A DNA stretch of 64,000 nt from Alopecurus myosuroides (taxonomy: Eukaryota; Streptophyta; Magnoliopsida; Poales; Poaceae): positions 494,808,209 to 494,872,208 of the forward strand of contig CM054058.1 of NCBI GenBank assembly GCA_028641055.1, given 5' to 3'. Below the pieces are notes generated by a model. It was given only the letters and a program-made list of their open reading frames with translations, was not told the DNA's origin and did no database searches. Every line of letters begins with the position of its first letter. Within the stretch, counting starts at the first letter, position 1. A program made the position numbers and the translations under genes. Shown here piece after piece: positions 33,551 through 45,912 of the stretch.

Positions 33551-34698
33551 ATCCTAACGGGGGGCCGAAAATAACGGTGGGAGCAGCGAAAAGAGTCCTT
33601 GCACACTGACTATGGGCAAAACTGAGGTCGATTCGGCGCTAGGGGTAAAACTGAGGTCGTGGTGCCAACTGAGGGTACCTTGTTAATTATCCCTTTTTCC
33701 TAGTTAGTTATAAAGTCTAAATTTCAGGCTGCTAGCTAGCTAGTGCTATGAGAGACGTGCACTTTCTTTCCTTTCCGCTTCTTTCAGATTTGCCGCTTTG
33801 CTTTGAATTTTCTTTACAGTAGTAGTTTGTTGCTAGTACGTTGGCCTTGACTTAATTGTGGACCTGAACGAATGCCGATGATTCATTGCATGACTTGGTA
33901 AACAGGTAAAGTACGTACGTACGTTTGGCTGTTAGCCAGTGAAATGTCGACAAGCACAAACGTGGCCGCGATCGACCGGTCAAGCTAGCACAAACTGACT
34001 GTGATCGACCGTACGTGTTCTTTGACCATGCATGTGTGTACCTACCACAGCCGTACATATGTGCAATGATCAAACCAACAAGCGCCTTTAATATTTTGGC
34101 CATCGCGATCGATCCGTATATATAGCCTTGCCCTGCATGTGCATGTAGTCCGGACCGGACCGATGGATCGAGCTAGCTCGCATGGGCATCTGATCATTGC
34201 ATTCCCGCAAGAAAGAGAGATGATCATTGCATGGATTCACTTGTGCAGTTTGTCTCGACGCCATTGTTCTTACAGCACGTACGCTAGGTACCTAATTACG
34301 TCTAGCTAGGCAGCTGCATGCACAAAATCTTTCCTCTCTGGATCTACGGAACTAGTATTAGCTAGGTTGGTCGCGAACCTACAGCAGTTTATGGCTTAAC
34401 ATTACCATATATACCCTTTTTCGAAATAGTACATTTTAGACAATTCTACATTTTCTTTCAAGCTTGCATTCTAAGCGGTATTGCAGTGTAGAGATACCCG
34501 TGCATGGAACGTGAAGATGGACGAGCTGTTGGGGCAAAATATATATTGTGAAAACTCAAGTTTATATAGCCTATCTCAATTCTAGGGTGCCACGAAATAA
34601 ATATAAGCCGTCCATTTCGTTTCAATTCAACGGATGTGTGAGCCAGCGGAAACACCAACAAGTACCATCCTAGTAAGAACCAGTGGATTACCAAGAGT

Positions 34699-35736
34699 CA
34701 CTACAGGAATGGCGTCAGGTGCCGACGGCCGTAGAGTACGCTGACGGCAAAAAGTCGGGGCCGTCGGCGTACGCGGCTTGGAGGCCAGCCCACTGAAGAG
34801 GCCGTCGGCACAGAGGTGACCGTCGGCGTAGGCAATATAGGGCCGACGGCAGCCGTCGGCACGTTTCTAGCTGTCGGCATAGGGTGCTAGCCCGTGGGGC
34901 TAGGGTTTGCTAGGCTCTATGCCGACGGCCTTGCCGTCGGCACACGTGTAACGATTTTTTTTGTTAGTTCGCGTTTGTATGTGTATTTATTAATTACTCT
35001 TAATTGGTAAAATTAATATGGTAATATTTTATGTTTAAAATATATAAACTCACAACCGTTACCGCGTGTATCGAGATCTAAGTCCGTTTTATTTATTCAT
35101 TCTACACCGACAACACTATCGAGTCGGTTTCACACACTAAGTCTATTTTATTTGTGTTTTGTGTTCCCTTAGGGTACCCTAACACAACCAAGCAAATAGT
35201 TCCACATTGCTACCCCGTTTCGACGCCGTTACCGCGTGTTTCCGTATAACTCCGGTATTTCTTCAGCGGGTCTAGTGTTTCACCGGAGGGGGCCTCGGAT
35301 CGTCTGGATCCCAACACAAGAATGTTGGTGCCATACCATGTTATTATAGATGTGTTTTGTGCATTGGAGTGCAAAGATTTCACTCTGGGGTGTGGGCCGC
35401 TTCACCGGCATACACTTCTCTCTCGTGAGTTTACACGCGCTTATAGGCTAAAACTCCCGTATCGGACAAACGTCGTGAATCTTTCGAAGAGGTGGGTTCT
35501 ACCTTGTTGTTTTTGGTTGCTATGGCCTACCCTAACACAACCAAGCAACTAGTTCCACATTGATACCCCCTTTCGACGCTATTACCGCGTGTTTCCGTAT
35601 AAGTCCGGTATTTCTCCAGCAGGTCTAGTGTTTCACCGGAGGGGGGCCGTGCCGACGGGTTTGAGCCTGTGCCGACGGGGTTTGAGCCTGTGCCGACGGC
35701 TGCTGGCCGTCGGCATCTCGTGGGATTCCTGTAGTG
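34699..35736. mobile_element. Short non-autonomous CACTA element, copy 2
   Basis: This is the same element as 8021-9058, with the same AGT target duplication (34696-34698 and 35737-35739) and the same length. The only difference I noticed is T at 8728 against C at 35406. It is a duplicate by descent, not a second insertion. Confidence 0.95.
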
Positions 35737-35773
35737 AGTTCAGGGGGTAAATTAGTAATCATGATACATCGTA

Positions 35774-36388
35774 CTCCCTCCATCCGAAAACATAAGACCC
35801 CATTTAATATTGCTGGTAAACGACGTCCAAGTTTGACCATGATTTGCACTTCTAATATGTCCATAAAATTATTATAAGGATATAAGGAATGAAAGAATAT
35901 TTTGCAAGACCACTCCAACGATACCATTTATATATGTACTAGCCCTCCTCTAACTCAAAGAAAGGGGAAATCAGGACAGAGGAGAGAGGAGTAGACCAGG
36001 GGGAGAGTGGAGAGGATGCCCTGGCCTTCCCCCGTCGCTCCCCATCACCTGCGCCACCGGATGCTCCGCCGCGGACACCGCCAGGGAGAGGGAGATGAGA
36101 GACGAGATACGTTTTTTTTTAGAATAGAGACGGAGAGAAAATTGTTCGGGAGAAAGAGAGGAGGTGTGAGGAAAAAATTACCCAACTGGAGCTCCCCACC
36201 AACCCCACAAACGGACCCGCGGGACAGAGTCACGCGAGCAGCAGATGCCCTCAGCGGCCGAGTCTTTCATCAAACTTAAAGCTGTAGTGTATTCTCAATC
36301 CAGGTAATTTTTTATATATTGCCGGTCAAAGTCGAGTATCAAACACCATCACAAAAATAAGGTGCATTATATTTTGGGACGGATGGGG
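35774..36388. mobile_element. Stowaway-like element, copy 2
   Basis: Duplicate of 9096-9710 at a constant offset of 26678, with TA flanks. No difference was noticed. Confidence 0.65.
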
Positions 36389-36390
36389 TA

Positions 36391-38050
36391 ATTACTAGAT
36401 CACTTACGTTTAAGTATTAGAATCAGTGATAATACAATACCTTTTACCATCATGGCGACGCCCACAAGCCGGTGCATGAAGATGAACAAGCTTCTGGCTG
36501 GGGAGGACCGGCATTGCGGAAGCATATACTAACGTAACCTATTGTGATATTCGATCAATGACAGGTGGGGCCCACCAGGTGTGGAACCCACATGTCAGCG
36601 ACGGAAAGCTAGGAAACTACAGGGAACTCTACGTCAAAGTATCCGAATTCGGGGAGCAAAAGGGGGGCAAAGGCACCCCTTCCATACACATAGCTTTGAC
36701 CCTCCTTCTCAACCAAGCGTAAGAGCATATGACCTGACTTTTAAACTTATGTGCATCTCCATGATCTCGGACATGTTTCAATAGAATGTTGGAGTGCGAC
36801 TGCGAGGAGGAAGTCCCTTAATGTTGTCCTTCTTCACCTTGAAGTCATCCCACTTAATGGAAGTTTGGGCTTGGCCCTCCCCTTCGAGCATGATAAATGG
36901 TTTTGATATCACCACTTTTTTCCTACGAATGGCGAAATAAAGGATAATATTAGTAAACAAGGATTTTCAAGCCATAGTTAATTAGCAGTGAATTACAATG
37001 AAACATTACATGTACATGCGTGGGGAGACTTCGATACACACCTAGTGTGTATTCGTGGTATAGAATCCATGGCATGCTTAATTGCGCTAAATTGGGAGTG
37101 CCCATCCTTAGGAACAAATAGTCTCATGGCCACCCTGTTTTAATCAACAAACTGCAACATCTACATTTAAACATGAACGTTGCCCGGAAAAGTTACACAG
37201 AACAATATAGCAAAACTGCAAGCAAGTTGAACCACAATCAATGTGGTACCATGCAAAATAAAATTTTGAACACATGGATAAGTATATGAAAAATAGAAAA
37301 TGAAAACACATTGTTTTAATCTTTCAAAGAAAATATTTATCCACCACACTATATTGGCATCCTAAATTTGTCTGGGTCGGGGGGGCAGGGGTGGGGGTTG
37401 TGTTGCCTCTTGTGAGTGCAGGGCCAACTACTATATGTTTCTACTCTAAACCCACTATTACATGTTAATTATGCTAAATAAATTTTGTCTTGGGGGGGGG
37501 GGCCTCCCGGACATACGCATAGCTTCGCTCCCTATCCTCAAACAAGCGTGATATCATATGGCACATGTCTATGAAACTGTGCATCTTTTAATAGAAGGCT
37601 TGGTGTATGGTGGTGCGTTGCTCCTGTTGGTGCGGTGCTGGGAGGTGCCCGTCTATGTACGTGATGGTCCCTCCGCGCCGTGCGGAGCTCCGGGTGCGGG
37701 ACCGACAGAATATTTCCCCAACTCCGGTGGTTTGGTGCGGTGATGCTTGAGGGACTGCGACGCGGTTGGCGGGAGGTAAAGGCTCCCTGTCCGGCCTTGC
37801 TTGGCTGGCACGTCGCGCTGGCTTTGAGGGGGCAGCGGCACTTGTGCGGATGGACGTGCGGCTGTCCTATAGCACTTGGATGTCGGGGTGGCGGCCCTGG
37901 ACATGGTGGTGGCGTCGAGCGGAGCTAGGAGGTGGTTTAGTGCGAGACGGACCTAGGCCCCGGCGCCTAGCTCTATTTGGTGGCCGTGAACCGTCGGGCG
38001 AGCGGGGCTGACGGTGTCTGTGTGCGGGTCTACGTTGGTGGGCTGGCCGG
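36391..38050. other. Unassigned duplicated stretch, copy 2
   Basis: It matches 9713-11387, including the minus-strand exon-like frame with GEGQAQTS (36960-36778). The poly-G zone (37491-37503) is 15 bp shorter overall than in copy 1. No gene is recognised. Confidence 0.45.
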
Positions 38051-38686
38051 TGATGACCCACAAGTATAGGGGGTGTATCGTAGTACTTTCGATAAATAAG
38101 AGTGTCAAACCCAACGAGGAGCAGAAGGTGTTGACAAGCAGGTTGGATAGAGAATGCACTGTAACACTAGCAAAAGGTTTTTTGGTGGTTTTGGATATAA
38201 CAGACAAATAAAGTGCGAGTAAATAAAATACAGCAAATATAATTGCAGCGAGTGCCCAATCCTTTTGAGAGCAAAGGACAAGCTGGTTGTTATACTTATG
38301 ATTACCAAACGTTCTCGAGGACACATGGTAATTTCGTCAAGTGCTTTCGCTTCATACAGTTGATTAATATTTATTGGTTCAATAAGTGTTGTGTGGGTGA
38401 ACCTATGCTGATGCATTACCCAACTAGGACTAATACATACTTGTGATTATACCCCTCGTAAGCATCCGCAAATACAAGAAAGTAATTACGATAAATCTAA
38501 CCACAACCTTAAAACGTCGGTATCCTACACTCCCTCAGGCATTAGTTTACTAAAGGGGGTTTAGGTTTATGTCACTCCGACAACCCCACAATTAGTAGCC
38601 AAATACACAATGCATCCTTCTAGGCCCATAAAGGTGAAGTATCATGTAGTCGACGTTCACATGACACCACTAGAAGAATAGGACCA
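38051..38686 (+). mobile_element. Truncated LTR-like repeat, copy 2
   Basis: Counterpart of 11388-12025, starting with the same TGATGACCCACAAG. It now shows substitutions and small indels relative to copy 1, unlike the sequence to its left. Confidence 0.5.
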
Positions 38687-41600
38687 TGTAACATCCCAAA
38701 TTTGCTAAATTAGGGTTTGTGGTGTTGTGTTTATCTCATACATGCATGAAACAAAAATTTAATCATGTTAGAAACAATATAAGTTGTGAATTTAAATGGT
38801 TTGAGAAAATCTCCACAAATACTACTTAATGTGGGTTTCAAAATTTTGAACTGAAAAATATTTCATTTTCACCAAACAAAAATATGGTGTGGTTGGAAAT
38901 TTGATAAGTTCTCAAATATTATTTTTGCCAATTTTTCTGTTATCAAAAAGGCCCTCAAAACAAGGTTTTCTGTCCTGTTTTAAAACAGAGAAGGACCTCT
39001 TAGTGTTTTTGGAAGTTCTAGGGGGGTTTTCGCAAATCGACCTTTTGTCTCTTCCACCTCCGGCCAGAAGGATGGAAGAATGTCGACGACACCCTCGCCA
39101 CGTCCTCCTGGCCCCTCCCGCGCGGATAAGGGATGAGGGAGACGTCCCCATCTCGCCTCCCTCCTCGCAGAACCCTCCTTCCCCTCCTTTCCTACTCCCA
39201 GCCCCGCAGACGCCGAAACCCTAGCCTCGGGCCGCCGCCGTTCGCCGCTGTTTTCGGCTACCTCGAGCTTCCCCGCGCCCCGCTGAGCCCTCCGGGAGAT
39301 GCACCATCCGCTCCTATTCGTCCTCGAGAACGCGCACAAGCAGAGGAGGCCGCATCCGTCGGGATCGATCCCTTCTTTCCCGCGGCCGGTGAAGCTCCAC
39401 CGCCGTCGATTCGCCGCCACTAGGCTTCCTCCGGCTTCCCCGACGGTTCCATCGCGCTCAGGGTGAGCCACCGGTCCTCTAGGACCCCTTCCCCTCTCCC
39501 CTAACCCTCTACTCCATCGTTTGCATCGATCGACGACCGCCTCCGGCCGCCGCAGTTCATGCTCGGCGACGTCGCTCCGGCGACCATATCGGGGCGGCGC
39601 CACCACAGAGAGGTAGGCTGCATTGCCCTCGTTCGAGCGCGACCCCCTTCGCTTCCCCGCGTGCACCAGTCGCTGCCGGCGACCACGGCCGTGGCTCTCC
39701 GGCCAGCCGCTTACATCACGGTGACGTCAGCGTGATGTCACGGAGGGTCCCACCGTCAGGTTCAAATGGTATTAAATGAAAAATGTTTTCAATTGAGTAG
39801 TATATGACATGTGGGCCCCACCCCTTTACTGTTTCTAGAAAATAACTAAAACTTGTTTAATTAATATCTCTTAATCTATAAGTCAGAAAAATGAAATAAA
39901 AATATGGTTTTGTTCAGAAAAATAAACTCTATATGAATATGTCTTTTTCATACATGTTTGACAAAGTTCAAAATTGAACATTATTTGAATTTGTTTAATT
40001 CATTTAAAAATAGAGAAAATAAGTTTTTATTCAATAAAATCAGAAAAATACAAGTTATATAACAAAATGTTCAAAATGATAAATGCAACCTGTTTATGAT
40101 GTTTTCAAACCAATTGAGAAATTAAAATTGTACTCACTTCCAGAATTGCCTGAAGTGCCCCTCCGGGGTCTATTTCGGGAGTAAAAATGCTTAACTGTCA
40201 TATGAATCCTAGCAACCCATCGAACATGTTTAGGTCTTTATTTAAGTGCATTAATTTTCTCATGCATACATATTGCGAATTGCATTATGCCATGTGTTGA
40301 ATGTTCTCTTTCTTTCTTGTGTTTGTTCTTATCGGTAGAACGCAACTCCGAAGAGAAGGCCAACAATGCCCTTGGCGAATACTTGATCTTAACCGACAAG
40401 TCAAGCACTTATTCCAGAAGATCTTTATATGGTTTTCTTAACCAAGGCAAGCATAATCTATTATCTACTCATATATGTTTTCCAACGTGATTTGATTCTC
40501 GTACTTTGCATTCGATTCCAAAGTATTTGATGTCAGTAGATATAGTTCACCTGTATACTGCATTGCCTCCATATCCCGATCCACTGCTCCTAGCCGCCAT
40601 AGATTTTCTTGAGCGCATTGCCAGAGCCTCATATCTTCTTCGCTTAGTCATACATGTTTGTTACCTCTGCTCCATCCGGTTGATGGATCAGAGCTGTGAT
40701 AACCTAGTATGATATGATGACGTGGTGAGATGAGCACTGTGTGGTTAACTTGACTAAGGCTTGGACGAGAGGCCACTTGGGAAGTGGTTGTTTGTCCTGT
40801 ACTTGCCAACCCTAGGATTAAGGTCTCGCCGCGGAAACCAAGATTGAGTGTGCAACCACACGCGTGAGCCAATGAACCTCGCTCGACTAACTAACTTGTT
40901 TGGCCACATCCATGAGTCACGTAGTTTGCTATTTCCATCTGCGTGTGAGTCAGAAAACGATCTGGAGAAAACCTAGGGCGTGACCGGGACAAGTGATGGA
41001 CGTACATGGATCTTGATCCCGACTCACAGAACAGGTTCCGTCAATAGGTGGCCAACTCTCTGTTTAGGGGGTGGCCATGTTTGGGTTGACTAGTGGATAG
41101 GGTCGAGCAAGGTAAAGGTTGTGGCCAGCCACCCTCTGCCACGCTCCCAAGGAGCGTATATGTGGCGTTAAGAGTCGAAGGGTACGTGTGGGTAAAGTGT
41201 ACCACCCTGCAGGGATAAATCTTTCGGAAATCCGTGTCCACTGGTTAAGGACGACTTGGTGGAATACACGAGGTCATAGATAACTTGAACGTGATGTAAA
41301 AGATGTTGACAATAATTGAAGGCCTCCTCGGAGATGAAAAGAGGGGTGATCCTTGTAGCATGTGAGATGTTGGAAATGATGTTGGTGGTTGAAAAGATGA
41401 TGATTTCAGTAGTTGAGTAGATTCCTCGTCTGTTTTGAAAACACTCCTTGAGACGTGCTATTCTTTCTCAACTTGGAAAACAAAGATTGCTTTACGCAAA
41501 ATAGCCTTCATAAAACCCTTTATGAAGATAGCAGATATATAATAGGTTAACTAAGTCTTGTTGAGTACCTCCCGTACTCAGGTTTGCTTAATTTGGTTCA

Positions 41601-42286
41601 GGTGAAGATCTCACATCGGCGGTGATTCAACATGGACATCGACGAGTAGTTTGGGGTTCCCAGGTAGCAGCCTGGAATCTATGGGCTGGGAGGTCGCCTT
41701 AAGTTGCGGCCTCTTAGGCCTTTTTGGTTCTTGTTGATTAGCAACATAACTTGCCTTCTGTTGTCTGATGTAATGTTGGGTCATGTGACCTCTGTTTGTA
41801 CAGCTTTACTCTAGTAATACATGTTGATTACAGCTTCCATGTCTAGAGTGCTGCTTTGATCGGTTGTTGGTTTCGAGCTCATGGTTATACAGTTTTGGCT
41901 ATGCCTGCATAGTTGTCGCAGTCGAGGGGTTGTGGAGCCGATGATCCATTTCTGAGCACGCCTGCCAATGTGATTCGGCCTAGGGCTTGGTAACCCCAGT
42001 AACCCTCGATTGTTGTTGCATTTTCCGGACACATAACATGTCTATATAGCTTCGGTCCCGCTTCTTCAGTTTCATTCGATTAGTGGACACTTTGATATGC
42101 ATACTTGGTTATGACTAGCATGGACACAAGGAGTAGTAGTACCGTGGTGATCCGGCCTTCGTGCCGATGAATCCGGTCTGTCTGCCGTTGTTTGTTGCGG
42201 CCGGGGCTGGTAACCCTGAAGCCCTTGTGGGTCCATGACTAGAAGCGCATAACAGTATGTATACCTTTGGGTCCGGGGTCGTGACA
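38687..42286 (+). mobile_element. 5' LTR of the gypsy-like retrotransposon, copy 2 (3.60 kb)
   Basis: It has the same TGTAACATCCCAAATTTGC start and GTGACA end as copy 1. The two differ by frequent substitutions and several indels, for example about 27 bp present only here near 39461-39487. The primer binding site follows at 42292. Confidence 0.88.
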
Positions 42287-43444
42287 AGTCATGGTATCAG
42301 AGCAGGACTGCATGTAGGAAAACCTTACTGCTTGGTCGATGTTGAGTCTAGTGATTGTGAAAACTATTTTGAAACTCCAAATGGATTGTGAAAAACCTTC
42401 TTAGGATTCTTTTTACTCCTTATCTAGTATCGCTCTAACTCTGGGTCACCTTACCTGTTTTGTTTTGAAAAGGTTCTAGTCATTCAAAACCTAGGTGCCT
42501 TCTTTGGCAATGACGTCTTTCACCCAAGTTGACCCAGTGTTCAGTTTCTGGAGTCATGTGTGTTCCATACTCTGTTATCTCTTGGTTCAACTGGGAGATT
42601 CCTTCCATCATAATCTACCAGAGTTGTGTGGATTCCACATTCTTACATGTTTCAAGGTCCCAAATCCAGAACATCGAGATTTGCTTCCATCTCGAATGTA
42701 TTCCTTGTCTTCTGATCAGATTCTTCCGGAGCTATGTTTGGCTTTTGAAAGATACTTCCTGGTTGCTATTCATAGTGTCCTTCAAGACACTTAGATAGTA
42801 ATTACTCCTCTCTCTGGGTTTCTAAACCTCAGACTTGAACCGAAGGTCCCGGAATGTGCTGAATTGCGATGGGTTGAATCGTGTGGTTTTATAACCATGT
42901 GATGCTCACGCCATCAGTACAGGATGCTGGCCTTTAACCCAAGTTTTATTCCTTTGGATCCTGAAGAATCTGTTCTACCTCAGGATGGCTAGGTAATTTC
43001 AACTCCAGTAGCCATAGGTTTTCTTTTGGAATAAAAAGGGATCACAAAAAGGGTGTTCCTTATGATTCCCATATCTTTGTTTTTGATTCAGCTACACCTC
43101 TCTTCTAGCATGGGTTTTACAAATGAGTACAATCATGTGCATTCAACATGATCTTAGGAATTCTCCTGAGCATGTTTCTACCTTCCAGTTGCTCTCAAAT
43201 CTCTATCCGTCGTTTTGGACACCAAGTTGCATATGTGTGTTGGATATTCCAATGCATTTGCTCTTGTTTTCCGTCAGAATGTTCCACCATGGAATGTCAG
43301 GAGAAACAAACTCCCGTACCTCGTTCATCTCTAGGACCAGGTCCAAATTTTTGTAATCCGCGGATTAAAGAAGTTTCATTAGCTTCTATTCCGTTCTACC
43401 TTCGAGTATCACACTCTTACATATCAAGAGGCTATGTTTAATTT
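42287..43444 (+). mobile_element. Truncated interior of the gypsy-like element, copy 2
   Basis: It matches copy 1 up to 43132 and then continues for about 310 bp as what looks like the same leader region, before a different repeat starts. I see no gag, protease, reverse transcriptase or integrase motif, so the coding part is missing. The end point at about 43444 is approximate. Confidence 0.55.
42292..42303 (+). promoter_or_regulatory. Primer binding site, initiator tRNA-Met type, copy 2
   Basis: TGGTATCAGAGC sits five bases after the LTR end, as in copy 1. Confidence 0.93.
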
Positions 43445-44267
43445 CATGGCCTTATTGATGAAGTGATGCTCATACATGTATTCACTCCCCATGTCCTCAA
43501 GAACTAAACGAACTACTCACAAGACATCATATGCATCATAATCAGAGGTGATATAATGGATAATAACAATCTGGTCATAAAGTGTAAACGTCGATAAATC
43601 TCACAAGCATAAATCTAGTGAAGAACAAAGGTAAAGACCCCCTGATTGTTACAACGGGATGAAGGTGGATGATGAGGGTGATGGTGCTGGTAGTGATGAT
43701 GATGACAATGACGATCTTGATCATGCTCGGTGCGATGACAGTGACGATGGCGATGATTTCCCCTCTTTGGGGAGGAATTTCCCTGACAGATTTCTCCCTG
43801 CCAGAGAGCTTTTCTCCCTTTGTTGTTTTCCTCCTCGAGACAGCGGCGGAATATTTCTTCGATGATGTTCTGAGGCTTAGGGTTCCCTGGGAGTCAAGTT
43901 ACGCGAAAGGGGGCGCCCAGAAGTGGGCCAGGAGGGTCAGACCACCCCTAGGCGCGACCAAGAGGGGGCGCGCCGCCTGGTGGTGTGGGCCCCTGGTGCC
44001 CCCCCCTCCGGGTTCTCTTCTGGCTAGCTTCCTCCTCGGGAATTCTTAGACTTCTCGTATACCCCCCTTCTTCTTCTGATCTAATAAAACAGGGTATCTC
44101 GGCTGGTACTTTTTTCCATCATATTTCTGGTCCCGGTGTTCATACTCGAAAAATTATGAAACATGCAAAATAAGATAAAATTACATAAGTAATGCATCAT
44201 AACATGAAATATATTGATGAATAATAGAAAATAACAATATAAAATAGTGATGCAAAATGGAAGTATC
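43445..44267. mobile_element. Fragment of an unclassified LTR-like dispersed repeat
   Basis: It contains a GAT-rich stretch (43660-43760), a GC-rich core with GGCGCGCCGCCTGGTGGTG, and an A/T-rich tail ending AAAATGGAAGTATCA. The nested element at 45913-47440 has the same kind of core (GGCGCGCCGCCCTATGGTG) and the same TATCA end, so both seem to belong to one broad group. The left boundary is uncertain. No coding sequence is seen. Confidence 0.5.
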
Positions 44268-44966
44268 AGCCGGTCCCCGTGTGGGCGGGCGGGCGGTTCG
44301 TGTTTCTCCGCCGGGGTGAAAACCTTGCCCTGGTCGTCGACCAGGACAGGCGACAGTGACGCCCCTGGTACCACTTCCTTCTTGAAGGCGTCGCCATGGC
44401 AGTGCTCAAACTCCTCCGCCGGAAACTTCCAGGGGAAACCCCAGATCCTTCGTGGATCGTGCGAGGGCGGCGCTTCGGCGTCGTTATCTCCTTGGGACCT
44501 CGTCTTGGATGTTTCGCCGGCCAGTGGGACCCGTGGATGTTTGGTGGTCAGTGGCGACGATCTTCTTGTTTCCGGCTAGGTGGTGCGCGGCGCTAGGGCA
44601 GGCGTGGATGTCGGAGCGGCGGCTCCCATCTCACCTCTGTGGCGTCGCGTTGAGGTGCGTTGTGTCGGCCTTTCCTGCGTGGACGGTCTCATCGTCGACC
44701 TATGTGGAGCGTGGCCCCGTGGCCAAATGTGATGTCGGAGCGACGCCTCCGGGTTTCGCCTCCGTTGTTGCATTGAGGAGTAGCAGTGTCGGTCTTGGCC
44801 GCTTGGGCGGCTAGGTCGTTGACTTGTGTGGTGTGTGGCCTCGGGGCCGGCGTGGTACGTTGTGTTGTTGTATCCGGTTTTTGGCCAGTTTTCCTTATAA
44901 ACTGGCCAATTCACTTCTTCTATATCAATGAAAAGGCAAGCCTCTTGCTTTGTTTCAAAAAAAAAA
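44268..44966 (+). mobile_element. 5'-truncated LINE-like retroposon 3' end with poly(A)
   Basis: GC-rich sequence ends in TATAAACTGGCCAATTCACT, ATATCAATGAAAAGGCAAGC and a run of ten or more A at 44957-44966. This layout is typical of the 3' untranslated ends of grass LINEs. ORFs within it lack reverse transcriptase motifs. No target duplication was found. Confidence 0.55.
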
Positions 44967-44984
44967 TAGAAGGTTGACTCCCAC

Positions 44985-45808
44985 CTGTATTGTGAGGAGG
45001 AAGACCGTTGATATTGTCATTCTTTACCTCGCCATTAGATGTTTGGGCTTGGCCCTCTCCTACAAGTAGGGTAAATGGATTTTCCCTACAAGTGAAATTA
45101 AAAGTAGAATCATTAGTAAACATGGATTTTGAAATCACAAGTTTCCTTTAAATTAAAATGAAAATTTACTTGTACATGTCGGAGGATGGGGGAGGGGAGC
45201 ATGGATAGGCACCCACTGCCTGGTCATTGCAGAAATAGAATCCACGACATGTTTATTTCTGTTGAACTAGGAGCATCTATTGTTAGAAATAGAATCCATG
45301 ACCTACTGAATTGTGTTGAACTAGGAGCCATCCTTAGAAACAAATAGGCTCTTGACTACCCCTACCGGTAATTAATCGACACACGGGCACGTCTGTATTG
45401 AAGCATGAAGAAAAGACAAACCTCGAGCAAAGTTCCATGCAGATAATTGCAAAGGTTGCAAACAAGGTGAAAAAATCAATTCAGTGTCATATAAAAATAA
45501 ATCCCGAGCATAGTAATAGGTATATGACAAGGAGACAATGAAAAAAATCACTTATTAAGACTTACATAACATGTTTATCCACCATACTATATGTTCACGA
45601 TGAGCACTTGAGGTACTAAATTTGGACCGTTGAAGCCACCTTGTGGTTTTAGAGTATCTCTCCATCCAAATAAAACAAAGAAATTACATGTGAACAAACA
45701 AAAATTAGTTCGCCTAATATTACAAAATTTCCTACAAGTGAGTGGATGATAGATTGATAGATCATTCAAATGCCAAAAAAAACTTTAGAGAAATCACCTT
45801 GGAGCAGA
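44985..45808. other. Sequence related to 10095-10690; exon-like frame, no intact gene
   Basis: The minus-strand frame at 45138-44985 includes LLVGEGQAQTSN and VKNDNINGLPP and parallels the frame at 10282-10100. Further similarity runs to about 45600 (for example TTATCCACCATACTATAT against TTATCCACCACACTATAT). The 47 bp just before the CACTA (45759-45805) is repeated just after it. Confidence 0.45.
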
Positions 45809-45912
45809 CACTACATGAAACACATGATACGCCAACGGCCCCCTTGCCGTCGGGAAAGCTGGAATCCCGTCGGCGTAGTGGTAGGCCGACGAGGGTCGTC
45901 GGTGTATGCCCC

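Larger units (their letters stand above)
26510..33693 (+). mobile_element. 7.2 kb Mutator-like TIR element with two ORFs and satellite arrays
   Basis: The ends are inverted over about 95 bp without gaps. The left begins GGGTCATTTATCGAATTGCC; the right, read on the other strand, begins GGGATAATTAACAAGGTACC. Both contain CTCAGTTTTACCCCTAG and GAATCGACCTCAGTTTTGCC. Identity between the arms is roughly three quarters. The flanks are identical 9-mers TTTTTCCTA (26501-26509 and 33694-33702). A 9-bp duplication points to the Mutator superfamily. It has no transposase, so it needs one in trans. Inside are two TATA-preceded intronless ORFs on the plus strand and several tandem arrays. It interrupts the last bases of the Helitron. 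Confidence 0.9.
20765..33703 (+). mobile_element. Composite Helitron inserted between A and T, with a 7.2 kb nested element
   Basis: The sequence starts TCTTTACCTAATAATAAAG and ends CTAG (33700-33703). The host bases are A at 20764 and T at 33704. In copy 1 the empty site has A5187 directly followed by T5188. TC start, CTAG end and insertion between A and T define a Helitron. The 3' hairpin CCGTTGCAACGTACGG lies at 26482-26497, now separated from the final G by the nested element. Without that insertion the Helitron is about 5.75 kb. It has no Rep/helicase ORF, so it is non-autonomous. Further 3'-like ends at about 22556-22585 and 24487-24516, and a second 5'-like sequence from 24517, suggest head-to-tail units. 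Confidence 0.9.
19005..43132. repeat. Segmental duplication, copy 2, interrupted by a Helitron
   Basis: It matches copy 1 (3390-16455) in the same orientation. The left part runs to A20764 and the right part resumes at T33704; everything between is the Helitron and its nested insertion. Copy 2 lacks the 1.8 kb Mutator-like element of copy 1. The left junction (near 19004) is abrupt and truncates the repeats found at 3290-3390. The right junction is where copy 1 loses the gypsy interior. Confidence 0.95.

Noticed and set aside
5188..43132. The two right-hand blocks (5188-16455 and 33704-43132) as giant LTRs of one element
   Set aside because: They contain complete smaller transposons and each has its own gypsy LTR with a downstream primer binding site; the left block is duplicated with them, so this is a segmental duplication.
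3390..43132. Assembly artefact as the cause of the duplication
   Set aside because: The copies differ by two clean insertions with proper target sites and by many substitutions in the flanks, which an artefact would not create; read depth would still be needed to exclude a collapse or patch in the identical middle.
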